A DNA stretch of 64,000 bases from Chitinophaga filiformis (GTDB lineage: Bacteria > Bacteroidota > Bacteroidia > Chitinophagales > Chitinophagaceae): positions 1,276,264 to 1,340,263 of the forward strand of contig NZ_FNBN01000002.1 of NCBI RefSeq assembly GCF_900102545.1, read 5' to 3'. Below the pieces are notes generated by a model, which did not search any database, was not told the origin of the DNA, and saw only the letters and a list, made by a program, of their open reading frames with translations. Below are positions 44,474 through 53,103 of this stretch, piece after piece; positions within the stretch are counted from its first letter, which is position 1, and every line of letters begins with the position of its first letter. A program made the translations under genes and the position numbers.

Positions 44474-45841
44474 TCATTTGCCTTCCGGGCAGCTGTTTTT
44501 CAGATGGTTTTCTATCAGCTCACTTTTCCCTACCCCCACTATACGTAAAATAATCTTTCCCTCCGGATCGATCAGGATCTGCGTTGGAAATGCCTCTACT
44601 TTGAACCTGTTTATAATAGAAGAATTGCTCTTGTCCTTGTTGTCTTCAAACAGATGTGTCCATTTCATTCCGTTTTCCTTAATGAGTTTATCAAGTACAG
44701 GAAGGTTCTTCTTCTCATCGTAAGCAATACTGACAATGGAAAGGATATGCTTGTATTTCTGATTAAGACTGGCCAGATCAGATATAGCGCTTATACAGGG
44801 CTTACACCAGGAACCCCAGAAATCAAGTAACACATATTTGCCACGCAGTGCGTTGAGTGCAAACGGTTGCCCATCAATAGCAGGACAACTAATGAGATAG
44901 GCAAGTTGGCCAGCCTCGCTTCCCACAACGGTACTTCCCTTACCTGTATATTTTAACACTATCTGACTCCCGACAGGATCAATAGCAGCAATATTGTATT
45001 TCGCATCCTGCACAAGCAACGTATCTCCCAGGTTGTAAGCAATTGCGGCAGCACTGTCTGAACGCTTGCGGACAAAGATCTTCGTATTGAGTGAATCATA
45101 GAAAAATGGGGGGTGGTAGGCCGTCATACATGTAATAGCATATTCTTTCCCTCCGACCTTTGCCATGCCTTCCCTGTACTCGTTCACAAAAGCGACCATG
45201 TAATGTTGTTGTTCCTCTGGATTACTATATCCGAATGCAGTTTGATAGGGAGATATTTGAAGGTTTATCTTCCGGCTATATACTTTTCCCTTGTATGCAA
45301 ACTGGTAGTCAACATCCTGTCCCGGCACAAGCGCCTCTGCGTCTTTTGTATTCATACCTGGTGCAGCTGTGTCATAGATCAGCTGTCTGTCATCGCTAAA
45401 ATCAAGGTTATTATTTGCATCCGTTATAAGTATCCGTTTGCCGTCAGCTGTAATGCCCGAAAGAATGTGTACCGTATGCTTTATCGGCATACCACTCAGG
45501 AACGAGGTGTCTGTATGCTGCCGGTTTAACTCCTTTACAAGCATATCCGGCGGCATTTTTCCACCCAGGCGTTTGTATAATTCATACATTCCCTGCAGAG
45601 GTTGAAGGTCCAATTCTTTGATCATTGTCTGGGTTAAACCGGAGGGTATCCCCTTGAATGTCTTTGTGGAGTCGAAATTAAAGCTTCCTGGCCCGTAAAG
45701 ATTTGTCGGATTCAGACTTGGCGTCCAGGGTCCTTTCCCAATCACCGTCTTTAAAGAAACCCTGATCTCTGATTGAGCGTGGGCATTCCCCATCAACGAT
45801 CCGGCAAAGGCGAGTAATGCGATAAATGGTCCTTTTCTCAT
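44474..45841 (-). CDS. Exported TlpA-like thiol-disulfide oxidoreductase, large N-terminal part
   Basis: 455 residues. Signal peptide (to AHAQ). The first ~320 residues are a beta-rich region of unknown role with VHILSGITADGKRILITDANNNLDF, a calcium-loop-like DANNNLDFSDD motif. The C-terminal thioredoxin/TlpA domain (~325-455) has DFWGSWCKPC with Cys346 and Cys349 and VEAFPTQILIDPEGK. Likely reduces or isomerises disulfides in the envelope. Monocistronic; distinct from the two TlpA proteins at the window start. Confidence 0.9.
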   Translation of the reverse strand: MRKGPFIALLAFAGSLMGNAHAQSEIRVSLKTVIGKGPWTPSLNPTNLYGPGSFNFDSTKTFKGIPSGLTQTMIKELDLQPLQGMYELYKRLGGKMPPDMLVKELNRQHTDTSFLSGMPIKHTVHILSGITADGKRILITDANNNLDFSDDRQLIYDTAAPGMNTKDAEALVPGQDVDYQFAYKGKVYSRKINLQISPYQTAFGYSNPEEQQHYMVAFVNEYREGMAKVGGKEYAITCMTAYHPPFFYDSLNTKIFVRKRSDSAAAIAYNLGDTLLVQDAKYNIAAIDPVGSQIVLKYTGKGSTVVGSEAGQLAYLISCPAIDGQPFALNALRGKYVLLDFWGSWCKPCISAISDLASLNQKYKHILSIVSIAYDEKKNLPVLDKLIKENGMKWTHLFEDNKDKSNSSIINRFKVEAFPTQILIDPEGKIILRIVGVGKSELIENHLKNSCPEGK

Positions 45842-46062
45842 ACGTGTCTGGTTAACTTAACTGTGATTGAATATAAGCCTTACATTACTTATATCAAAAT
45901 ATTCAACGTCCGATGTCCATATAATACCTGTTCAATAATGATTGTATTGAAACGGGAAAGGCTAATTTCCTGTCATGATCCCTTGTGGGATGAGTTTGAA
46001 AACTTTGCAGCTTAGCCGCAAAAGACAAGTTGAATGGGTTTTAACCAGGGCAAAATATGAGC

Positions 46063-46419
46063 TCACGTAGTCGTAGTCTTTGCTTTTTTCAACTCTGCAC
46101 GGTGGTTCTCTCCCCACTTGATCATTTCATCGACCATTGGTTTGAGGCTTTTGCAATATGGCGTCACAGTATAGGTAACGGTGACTGGCAGTGAGTCATA
46201 CACGGTGCGTATCAACAACCGGTTCTCTTCCAGATCTTTAAGTTCTTTGGAAAGCACACGGGTAGTAATATTGGGCACAGCACGTTGGATGTCACGAAAG
46301 CGGCTATTGCCATTATTGACGGCCATCATGATGGGCAATTTCCACTTGCCGCTGATCACAAACAGGGTGTCCTGTACGTACTTGATTTTCTGCTCAATAT
46401 TTAATTCCTTCTTAGCCAT
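46063..46419 (-). CDS. HxlR family winged-helix regulator
   Basis: 118 residues. VQDTLFVISGKWKLPIMMAV and FRDIQRAVPNITTRVLSKELKDLEE, the HxlR helix-turn-helix. The conserved N-terminal Cys is replaced by Thr/Leu (DTLFVI), so it probably does not sense thiol stress as redox HxlR proteins do; a Cys occurs only near the C-terminus (PYCKS). Divergent from the SDR gene 69 bases away, its presumed target. Confidence 0.93.
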   Translation of the reverse strand: MAKKELNIEQKIKYVQDTLFVISGKWKLPIMMAVNNGNSRFRDIQRAVPNITTRVLSKELKDLEENRLLIRTVYDSLPVTVTYTVTPYCKSLKPMVDEMIKWGENHRAELKKAKTTTT

Positions 46420-46445
46420 GTTGGTATCCTTTAAGTAACTGGCAT

Positions 46446-46453
46446 CAAAAGTA
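46446..46453 (-). promoter_or_regulatory. TACTTTTG, -7 box of the HxlR gene
   Basis: Exact TAnnTTTG on the minus strand, 27 bases before the HxlR start. Confidence 0.5.
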
Positions 46454-46467
46454 TACCATTATGCCGG

Positions 46468-46475
46468 TAGCTTTG
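46468..46475 (+). promoter_or_regulatory. TAGCTTTG, -7 box of the SDR gene
   Basis: Exact TAnnTTTG on the plus strand, 13 bases before the SDR ATG. Its position 22 bases from the divergent box means a regulator bound here would affect both genes. Confidence 0.55.
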
Positions 46476-46488
46476 TAAAAAAATTAGA

Positions 46489-47370
46489 ATGGCAAAAACG
46501 GTATTAATCACTGGTGCTACCAGTGGCATTGGCAAGGCGGCTGCGTTGCAGCTGGCAAAGCAGGGCTACCAGGTAATCATTCATGGAAGAAATGCGAAAA
46601 AAACGGAGGCTGCAAGGCAAGAGATCATTACTGCCAGCGGGCACGAGCATGTCAGTGCGACAACGGCCGACCTTTACAGTCTGAGCGATGTGCGCAGGAT
46701 GTGTGCTGAAATACAAGCACAAGTTTCCGGTCTTGATATACTGATCAACAATGCGGGCGGGTTGATGGGTAAAGAAAGGGAGATCACACAGGAAGGATTT
46801 GAAAAGACTTTTGCAGTCAATGTGCTGGCGCCTTTCCTGATCACGCAATTATTAATGGGCTTGCTGATAAAATCTGATGACGCCCGCATTATCAACGTCG
46901 CATCAAATTCTCACCAGTTAAATGCTAAACCAGCCTTCGATGATGTACAACTGAAAAAGCAGTATAACCCATTACGTTCATATGGTAACGCGAAGTTATT
47001 TCTGATTTGGAATACCCAGCACCTGGCTGCACTGTTGGAAAAGGACGGCATTACAAATGTACGGGCATACACCATGCATCCGGGAGCGGTGGCTACCAGC
47101 TTCGGTGTTGGTAGTGATCTTGGACCGGTACTGAATTTTGTCAGTAAGCTGGCTCGTTTTTTCTTCCGGAGTCCTGAGGCTGGTGCAGATACCATTGTAT
47201 ACCTGGCTACAGAGAAAAATGTGCCGGGTAAGTCAGGCGACTATTTCGTAGACAGGAAACCGGCTAAGAAAAGTACCAGGTATTTTACACCGCAGCGCGA
47301 GCAGCTTATCTGGAACTATTGCCTGGGGCAAATAGATACCATCGGTTCACATAGACAGTCTTTTTTATAA
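46489..47370 (+). CDS. Short-chain dehydrogenase/reductase
   Basis: 293 residues, SDR family with an extended C-terminus. Cofactor motif TGATSGIG (7-14), NNAGG (~87), catalytic Ser in VASNSH and Tyr-x-x-x-Lys in SYGNAKL (~165). Resembles retinol-dehydrogenase-like SDRs (MHPGAVATSFG). Expected NADP(H)-dependent carbonyl/alcohol oxidoreductase; substrate unknown. Divergent from and probably regulated by the HxlR protein. Confidence 0.93.
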   Translation: MAKTVLITGATSGIGKAAALQLAKQGYQVIIHGRNAKKTEAARQEIITASGHEHVSATTADLYSLSDVRRMCAEIQAQVSGLDILINNAGGLMGKEREITQEGFEKTFAVNVLAPFLITQLLMGLLIKSDDARIINVASNSHQLNAKPAFDDVQLKKQYNPLRSYGNAKLFLIWNTQHLAALLEKDGITNVRAYTMHPGAVATSFGVGSDLGPVLNFVSKLARFFFRSPEAGADTIVYLATEKNVPGKSGDYFVDRKPAKKSTRYFTPQREQLIWNYCLGQIDTIGSHRQSFL

Positions 47371-47479
47371 AACTACTTTAATTTTAATCTTATCCTAATC
47401 CTGTTACTTTGCTACATACATAGAGGAACGCAGGCGGGCCCCCTGTGTTCCTTAATTCACCATCAATAGTAGTAAAGAC

Positions 47480-47893
47480 ATGAAAACAACTGAGATCAAC
47501 AAATCAGCATTACAGACGACAGGCACATTGGCACCGGATGGACCAGTATATATGCTAAATCTGCTGCGTTATAAGGAATATGCAGATTATAACAATGCTG
47601 CAGGTACTTCACCCTGCTCCGGCCGCGAGGTCTACATGCAGCGATATGTCAGGGAATTCAGGCGGCTGGCCGACGAACACGGCGTCAGATTATTATTCCT
47701 CGGCAATGTAGGCATAAACCTTGTGGCGCCGGATACAGAGCAGTGGGATGATGTTGCACTAGTTGAATATCCTGATTTCTCCACATTCCGCAATATTGTA
47801 GCCAGCAATGCGTATCTTGAAAATGCCGAGCCTCACAGGCTGGCTGCATTGGAAGACTGGCGGCTGATCGCTACCAATAAAGTACCCCTGTGA
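47480..47893 (+). CDS. DUF1330-like small protein
   Basis: 137 residues, no signal. Dimeric alpha/beta-barrel look: PVYMLNLLRYKEYADY, YVREFRRLADEHGVRLLFLGNVG, WDDVALVEYPDFSTFRNIVASNAYLENAEPHRLAALEDWRL. Such proteins bind or isomerise small aromatic or oxidised compounds; function is unproven. Lies between an SDR and a Crp/Fnr regulator on the same strand. Confidence 0.8.
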   Translation: MKTTEINKSALQTTGTLAPDGPVYMLNLLRYKEYADYNNAAGTSPCSGREVYMQRYVREFRRLADEHGVRLLFLGNVGINLVAPDTEQWDDVALVEYPDFSTFRNIVASNAYLENAEPHRLAALEDWRLIATNKVPL

Positions 47894-47953
47894 TCATTCC
47901 CTCCCGGGAGGTTCACAACCAGTGCAGGTATCTTTTTTAATAAACAGCTGAAA

Positions 47954-48523
47954 ATGAACGAATCAATTCTGAAGAATTTCGAAAGACACATTTCCCTGGA
48001 TGCCTCAGAAATTGAATATGTTCAGTCTCTGCTACTGTCTAAAAAGGTGAAGAAAAACTCGGTGCTTCTGAAAACCGGAGACATCAGCAGATACATTTAT
48101 TTTGTTGTGAAAGGATGCCTGCGCATGTACAATACCGATGACAAAGGTGTGCAGCATATCGTCACCTTTGCCCCGGAAGGCTGGTGGTCGGTCGACCTAT
48201 CCAGCTTTTATACCGGCGGACCGGCTTTTTATACAATAGATGCATTAGAAGATACAGAAGTGCTCTTTCTTAGTAACGAAAGCGTGGAATTGCTGTATGA
48301 GAAAGTGCCAAAATTTGAACGCTTCTTCCGTATTTTCTTTGCGAATGGATTAGTATTGTACCAACGCCGGATGACAGCCCTCATTTCCCAATCCGCTGAG
48401 GAGCGGTACTTTCAGTTTCAAAAGCGCTATCCAGGTCTTGAGCAAAGAATTGCACAAAAGCATATTGCTTCTTATTTAGGTATTACGCCCGTCTTCTTAA
48501 GTATGCTGCGTAAACGTCTCTGA
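47954..48523 (+). CDS. Crp/Fnr family regulator
   Basis: 189 residues. Cyclic-nucleotide-binding beta-roll (KNSVLLKTGDISRYIYFVVKGCLRMY) and a short C-terminal HTH (KHIASYLGITPVFLSMLRKRL). The recognition helix has ITPVFLSM, without the Arg-Glu...Arg set of classical Crp, so it should not bind TGTGA sites. Follows the DUF1330-like gene by 60 bases. Ligand unknown; the PBC motif of cAMP-binding Crp is not evident. Confidence 0.92.
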   Translation: MNESILKNFERHISLDASEIEYVQSLLLSKKVKKNSVLLKTGDISRYIYFVVKGCLRMYNTDDKGVQHIVTFAPEGWWSVDLSSFYTGGPAFYTIDALEDTEVLFLSNESVELLYEKVPKFERFFRIFFANGLVLYQRRMTALISQSAEERYFQFQKRYPGLEQRIAQKHIASYLGITPVFLSMLRKRL

Positions 48524-48542
48524 TAGAACAGTACAAAAAAAC

Positions 48543-48571
48543 GAAGGCCGTCTCAGATGAGACGGACCTTC
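48543..48571 (+). terminator. Terminator after the Crp/Fnr gene
   Basis: Stem GAAGG-CCGTCTC (48543-48554) with GAGACGG-A-CCTTC (48559-48571), one bulged A, loop AGAT. On the plus strand it ends in CTTCTTG. Confidence 0.7.
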
Positions 48572-48645
48572 TTGCTGGGTTAACAAATGCGCTTGTTGCG
48601 CAGGTATTTCAGGTAAGGGATAACAGGAGCTGACCCGTTATTACG

Positions 48646-49440
48646 TTATAAACCAGCCTTTATTTCATCTAATGTATCAGCGAAGGCTTTTTCACGCCGT
48701 ACATCCTTTTGCCAGGCCAGACCTCTTTCCAGAAGATCTATTTCCTGCTTAACAGTAGCTCCCGGCTGCCCTTCCTCTTTTCCGAGGATGAATACAGTAT
48801 CGGAAATAGCTACACTTGTTTCAATATCGTGCGAAACGATTATGAGGGTTTTCAATTCATCGGAGACCGACACCTGCAACAACATATCAACTACTTTATC
48901 CAATACGCAGATATCCAGGCCAGAAAAGGGTTCATCAAACAGGAGAAAGGCCGATCCTTTTAGCAACTGTTGCATAATACTGGCGCGCTGACGCTGACCG
49001 CCCGACAACTGCTGCGGGTATTTGTGGAGACTATCTGTTATCTCAAATGCATTGGCCCATTTTTCAATGGCTTCCTTTTCATTTCCCTTCAGGGCAGGAT
49101 TCTGCCTGACTGCCATCTGCAATGACTGATAGATTGTCTTCCATTCAAACAGGTAATAGTGCTGGAATACAACGCCCATATCACCTGCTTCCACCTTCTT
49201 GTTACCAAATATGGTGATGCTTCCTGAAGTTGGTTGCTGTAAGCCAGCCATGAGGCGGAACAACTGTGTTTTACCAATCCCACTCCTTCCCAGTAAAGAC
49301 ACGACCTGTCCCTGACTCATGCCGGGGCGTACGATATTCCGGACCGCAAAATTGATGTCCCTCAAGATGGGACGTTCGCCGTAAGTAAGGTTAATATGCT
49401 CTGCCTGTAAGAGCACTTCCTCTTTCGTATACTGCATCAT
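48646..49440 (-). CDS. ABC transporter ATPase
   Basis: 264 residues, taurine/nitrate/SsuB-like. Walker A GRSGIGKT (~47-54), Q-loop VVFQHYYLF, signature LSGGQRQRASIMQQ, Walker B FLLFDEPFSG, H-loop VSHD. Energises import with the permease whose stop codon overlaps its start by 4 bases (ATGA). Last gene of the five-gene operon with the OmpA-fused binding protein. Substrate not deducible. Confidence 0.95.
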   Translation of the reverse strand: MMQYTKEEVLLQAEHINLTYGERPILRDINFAVRNIVRPGMSQGQVVSLLGRSGIGKTQLFRLMAGLQQPTSGSITIFGNKKVEAGDMGVVFQHYYLFEWKTIYQSLQMAVRQNPALKGNEKEAIEKWANAFEITDSLHKYPQQLSGGQRQRASIMQQLLKGSAFLLFDEPFSGLDICVLDKVVDMLLQVSVSDELKTLIIVSHDIETSVAISDTVFILGKEEGQPGATVKQEIDLLERGLAWQKDVRREKAFADTLDEIKAGL

Positions 49441-50213
49441 GATGTTTTCTGTGATCTGGTGTAAGGAAATAGCCAGCTACGAATGGTTGCCAGCAGATAG
49501 TCGAAGAACAATCCCAGCAGGAATATCAACAGCTGCAATGCCAGTACGTTGGTCAGATCGTTATACTTATTGTATTTGATCAGCAATGCCCCTATCCCAC
49601 CCTCGCTCATGCTCAGACCTTCCACCATCGTGATCATCAGCCACGAGATGGCAAAGTTGTGCTGAAGGATTTCGAGGACTTTGTCTGCCTTGCCTATGAT
49701 GATCACCTCGTATAAGATGCGCCAGCGGTTATAACCGAGCGTCTTACACAGGTCATATTCCTGTTGGGGAATATGGATGATCACAGACAGGAAGGATGTG
49801 ACAAAGAAGGGTACAATACCACATATCAGCAACCATAGCTTAAGTGCACTACCATTCTGCGTCAGCAGGGTAAATACGAAAATCAGTCCTGCCAGGGTGA
49901 GGTACCGGCATTTTACAATAAACAACGCGATACCTTTAAAGAAGGGCAATACCGACAGATAAGCTATGATCAACGTAATAACAATAGCGTACAACATGGC
50001 CTGTACTGTCAGTGCAAGGCTTGTCAGCACATTATCTATCAGTACTTTGGTAGTAGATAGATGCGCCAGGGCTGCCAGCACTTTACCGGGTTGCGGCATT
50101 AGCCCATCGGATGAGATATGCCACAGCAGCAGGGCCAGGATAACCTGCGACACTACCATGATCAGGAATGTCTGTTTACTGATAATGGCAAAGGGTTGAA
50201 ATAATTTCTTCAT
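49437..50213 (-). CDS. ABC transporter permease
   Basis: 258 residues, six membrane helices, BPD_transp_1 type. EAA-like loop LCKTLGYNRWRILYEVI and ISWLMITMVEGLS identify the taurine/nitrate-type importer permease. Partner of the ATPase (4-base overlap). Preceded by a terminator-like hairpin at 50245-50273 that separates it from the binding-protein gene. Confidence 0.94.
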   Translation of the reverse strand: MKKLFQPFAIISKQTFLIMVVSQVILALLLWHISSDGLMPQPGKVLAALAHLSTTKVLIDNVLTSLALTVQAMLYAIVITLIIAYLSVLPFFKGIALFIVKCRYLTLAGLIFVFTLLTQNGSALKLWLLICGIVPFFVTSFLSVIIHIPQQEYDLCKTLGYNRWRILYEVIIIGKADKVLEILQHNFAISWLMITMVEGLSMSEGGIGALLIKYNKYNDLTNVLALQLLIFLLGLFFDYLLATIRSWLFPYTRSQKTS

Positions 50214-50244
50214 GCGGATAATGTTTTATAAAAAGAAGAAAGAA

Positions 50245-50273
50245 GATAGCCGCCGTTCCTGCCGACGGCTATC
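50245..50273 (-). terminator. Intra-operon hairpin, possible leaky terminator
   Basis: 11-bp stem on the minus strand (50245-50255 with 50263-50273); the one non-Watson-Crick pair is G-U in the minus-strand RNA but C-A on the plus strand. It is followed by CTTCTTTCTTTTTAT. It lies between the OmpA-binding-protein gene and the permease gene and could raise expression of the binding protein over the transporter core. Confidence 0.6.
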
Positions 50274-50284
50274 CGGGCTAATTG

Positions 50285-52051
50285 TTACTGACCTAAGACG
50301 ATTTCCACCCTTCTGTTTTGTCTTCTGCCAGCCTCTGTGTCGTTATCAGCTACAGGTTTGGATGCACCAAAACCTTTCGCCTCTACACGATTCACAGAAA
50401 GCCCTTTCTTCACCAGGTAATCTTTAACGGCAGCTGCACGTTTCTCTGACAACGGCACGTTGATATCATCAGCACCAACGTTGTCGGTATGTCCGTATAC
50501 ACCTACCTTCAATCCTTCTGCTACCACTGCAGATTCAAAAATCTCGTTCAGCATTTTGAGTGAGGAAGGTTTGATCGTAGCAGAACCGGTTTCAAACTCT
50601 ATGCTGTAGGATTTTGAGGATACTTCCGAAGTGATCTCTGAAGCATACTTCGTCTCAATTGCCTTACCTTCCAGCAGTTCCGGGTGGTTGGATAATACGG
50701 AGAACAGGAATGATTTGTCTACCGCTTTCTCATAAGGCATAAATGAAGGCATCAGAGTTGGATACATTTTCACCATCAGGTTACCGAAAGTGTTGTACAC
50801 GGCTTTATACCTGTCTATTTTGTCCTCACCCAATCCGAAGGTGTTGGCCATATCCTGCAGGTTAAATACCGCAGATCCACCCAATGATACCTTCAGTCCC
50901 TGGATATCCTTTTCCTCCACGCCATTGTAATATTTCAACCAGTAGTTAGCATCCTGTTCGTTATATACTTCAGCACTTACTTTAGCAGCAAAGGCCTTCG
51001 CATCGTTGAAAGAACGTACCTGGTCGCCCGCCTGTGCCAGGGCGATGATCATATTCTCGATATCGGTCCTGTGATCGTATGCCCATTTCTTGATGGCGAT
51101 AGTCTGGTTAGGCATCTGGGAAGCATACTGCCTTGTATTGGCAATAGTTACCAGACCACCTTTCTTCACTGATACGTTTACGTCGCCCGGTGTCCAGGTG
51201 GCCACAGCATCCACACCTACAGTGGTATCTTTACCGGTAGTTTTACCATTCACCACTACCTTGCGGCTTTCGGTATAACCGGTGATATACTTATTCGGTG
51301 CGTCGAGGAAGTCGTTCGCAGCAATAATGTTGATCGCCGTAGCATCGTAGGTGGTTTCATCGGGGTTTACCTTTAGACCATTGTCGCCAGCCCATTTCAA
51401 CAGGATATTGATGTCGCCATCGCGCAGTACACCTGCCACACATTTACCAATAGCGTTTTTAGGATCTGCCTTCCATAGCTGAGGACCCATTACCTGGTCT
51501 TCACCATATGACTTACCGTGTGTAACAGGTATGATCACAGGCTGATATTCAGGTCCCAGTGGTTCCAGCTCTTTTGATAATGAAGTCATAAACGCAGGCA
51601 TACCGTCTCCCATGAAGGTGATGAGCACACCCGGTGTATTCGGGTCCTTTTTATATTCCTGGGCAAATTTCACGAGGTCGGCCATCTGCTTGTTACAGTC
51701 GTCCTGCCTTACATAGGTGATGTCCAGTTTTGCATTATCAAACAGGGATCCTTTGGTAGTACGTACACCACCGTTAGCATACATGGCTGAGAACTGGCTG
51801 TTCCATGCCATACGTAACCAGGTGATCTGTGTACCTCCGTTGCCTGCAGGTTCATTACCGGGCAAAGGCGCCTGTACAGCGTTACCGCTTAAAGATGCGT
51901 CTGGCGCGTCAGGTAGTACTACCTTACCTACCTCCAGTGATTCGCCCACTTGTTTCGGGCGGCCCTGGTACCATCTTACGCCTACGATACCGGCTGCTAC
52001 TACGGCAGCAATAATGAAAAGTTTTCCTGCGGGTTTTAATTTGATTGCCAT
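50285..52051 (-). CDS. Membrane-anchored substrate-binding protein fused to an OmpA domain
   Basis: 588 residues. N-terminal membrane helix (LFIIAAVVAAGIVGV, ~10-25) with no cleavage site, so an inner-membrane anchor. Residues ~70-460 form a periplasmic binding fold of the nitrate/taurine-importer type (TWLRMAWNSQFSAMYANGG; VAGVLRDGDINILLKWAGD). The last ~115 residues are an OmpA/MotB peptidoglycan-binding domain: FETGSATIKPSSLKMLNEI, VYGHTDNVGADDINVPLS, RQNRRVEIVL. A binding protein tethered to both inner membrane and cell wall is unusual. The gene is in one operon with the permease and ATPase downstream and two coiled-coil genes upstream. Confidence 0.9.
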   Translation of the reverse strand: MAIKLKPAGKLFIIAAVVAAGIVGVRWYQGRPKQVGESLEVGKVVLPDAPDASLSGNAVQAPLPGNEPAGNGGTQITWLRMAWNSQFSAMYANGGVRTTKGSLFDNAKLDITYVRQDDCNKQMADLVKFAQEYKKDPNTPGVLITFMGDGMPAFMTSLSKELEPLGPEYQPVIIPVTHGKSYGEDQVMGPQLWKADPKNAIGKCVAGVLRDGDINILLKWAGDNGLKVNPDETTYDATAINIIAANDFLDAPNKYITGYTESRKVVVNGKTTGKDTTVGVDAVATWTPGDVNVSVKKGGLVTIANTRQYASQMPNQTIAIKKWAYDHRTDIENMIIALAQAGDQVRSFNDAKAFAAKVSAEVYNEQDANYWLKYYNGVEEKDIQGLKVSLGGSAVFNLQDMANTFGLGEDKIDRYKAVYNTFGNLMVKMYPTLMPSFMPYEKAVDKSFLFSVLSNHPELLEGKAIETKYASEITSEVSSKSYSIEFETGSATIKPSSLKMLNEIFESAVVAEGLKVGVYGHTDNVGADDINVPLSEKRAAAVKDYLVKKGLSVNRVEAKGFGASKPVADNDTEAGRRQNRRVEIVLGQ

Positions 52052-52100
52052 TTTATACTGTGTTTAGTTTGTGTTCTTAAAAATTGCGTTGTGATAAATA

Positions 52101-53093
52101 TTAGTCCAGTAAGCCTCTGTGCCTGTCTGGCGCCTGCACTCCCTTCAATCTTCCGCTGTCGCTGTTTTTGTTCAGCGCAGATTGCGTATAGTTGAAATCG
52201 GAATGCACATCGAAACTGTTGATCAATTCTATTGCCTGTGCTGACTTGGCCTTATCCTCCAGGACTTTATCATCCATAAAGCGGGAGGTAACGTCGATGG
52301 CCGATTTGATGTGGCCGATCTTCTCCCCGATACGTACTTTCAGTATAGCCAGCGCCTTTTCAGCATCCTGGTTCAGACCATCGTCGCCCTTGAAGGCTTT
52401 CATAGCACTGCTCACGGCGGATAACCCGGTAGTGACAGAGTAATACAGGTCTTTCTTTGCTTCCAGGTCAAGCTTAGCGTCTTCCAGCATGATGCCGCTT
52501 TCTTCATATGCAGCATCAGCGAAAGAAACCAGCTTGTTCAGGTCTCCCACGATGGGCGTTACATTGTCTATGTATTCCCTGCAGCGGATCACATTGTTGG
52601 CATACAGATCTATCTGCCTGTTGTTTTTATTTTCGTTCTGCAGGATCTTTACCTTCTGTATGTTCAGCTGTAATTCCTTTTCCTTTTCTTTCAGCTTGTC
52701 CAGCAATTCGCTCTGCTTACCTTTCAGTTTGGCGCTTTGTTTGAACAGCGTGTTCCTGTCCTCATAACCCTGATCGATCTTTGCCTGCAGAATCGCAAAT
52801 GGATTCAGTTCTATGGCCAGACCAACCGTGTAGTTAGCAATGAACTCCGAAAAGTATTTCAGCGCCCGCCAGAACTTTTTGTTGGTGAACAGCATCAGCA
52901 GGAAACCGAGTATGACACCACCGATCACCAGGTTGACGAGGTTCCAGGTTACTGTCACCAGCCATGGTAATACATAGGTGGCAAATGCATAGCCCAGGCC
53001 CGCAAAGAGGGAGATACCCACTACTGTGGTGGCTACATTTTTAGGCTCGGAAAACCAGTTTGTTTTTACGGCCCTATTCATTACTTCATTCAT
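52101..53093 (-). CDS. Membrane-anchored coiled-coil protein
   Basis: 330 residues. Two to three membrane helices in the first ~75 residues (VVGISLFAGLGYAFATYVLPW, LVIGGVILGFLLMLF). Then a long charged helix, ~110-180 (KLKGKQSELLDKLKEKEKELQLNIQ), and a second helical block ~190-300 with repeated Asp/Lys heptads. The layout recalls PspA/IM30-like membrane-surface scaffolds but with an N-terminal anchor; this is an inference from pattern. 10 bases downstream of the next coiled-coil gene and 49 bases upstream of the binding protein. Confidence 0.8.
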   Translation of the reverse strand: MNEVMNRAVKTNWFSEPKNVATTVVGISLFAGLGYAFATYVLPWLVTVTWNLVNLVIGGVILGFLLMLFTNKKFWRALKYFSEFIANYTVGLAIELNPFAILQAKIDQGYEDRNTLFKQSAKLKGKQSELLDKLKEKEKELQLNIQKVKILQNENKNNRQIDLYANNVIRCREYIDNVTPIVGDLNKLVSFADAAYEESGIMLEDAKLDLEAKKDLYYSVTTGLSAVSSAMKAFKGDDGLNQDAEKALAILKVRIGEKIGHIKSAIDVTSRFMDDKVLEDKAKSAQAIELINSFDVHSDFNYTQSALNKNSDSGRLKGVQAPDRHRGLLD

Positions 53094-53103
53094 GTTGTAT
53101 GTT

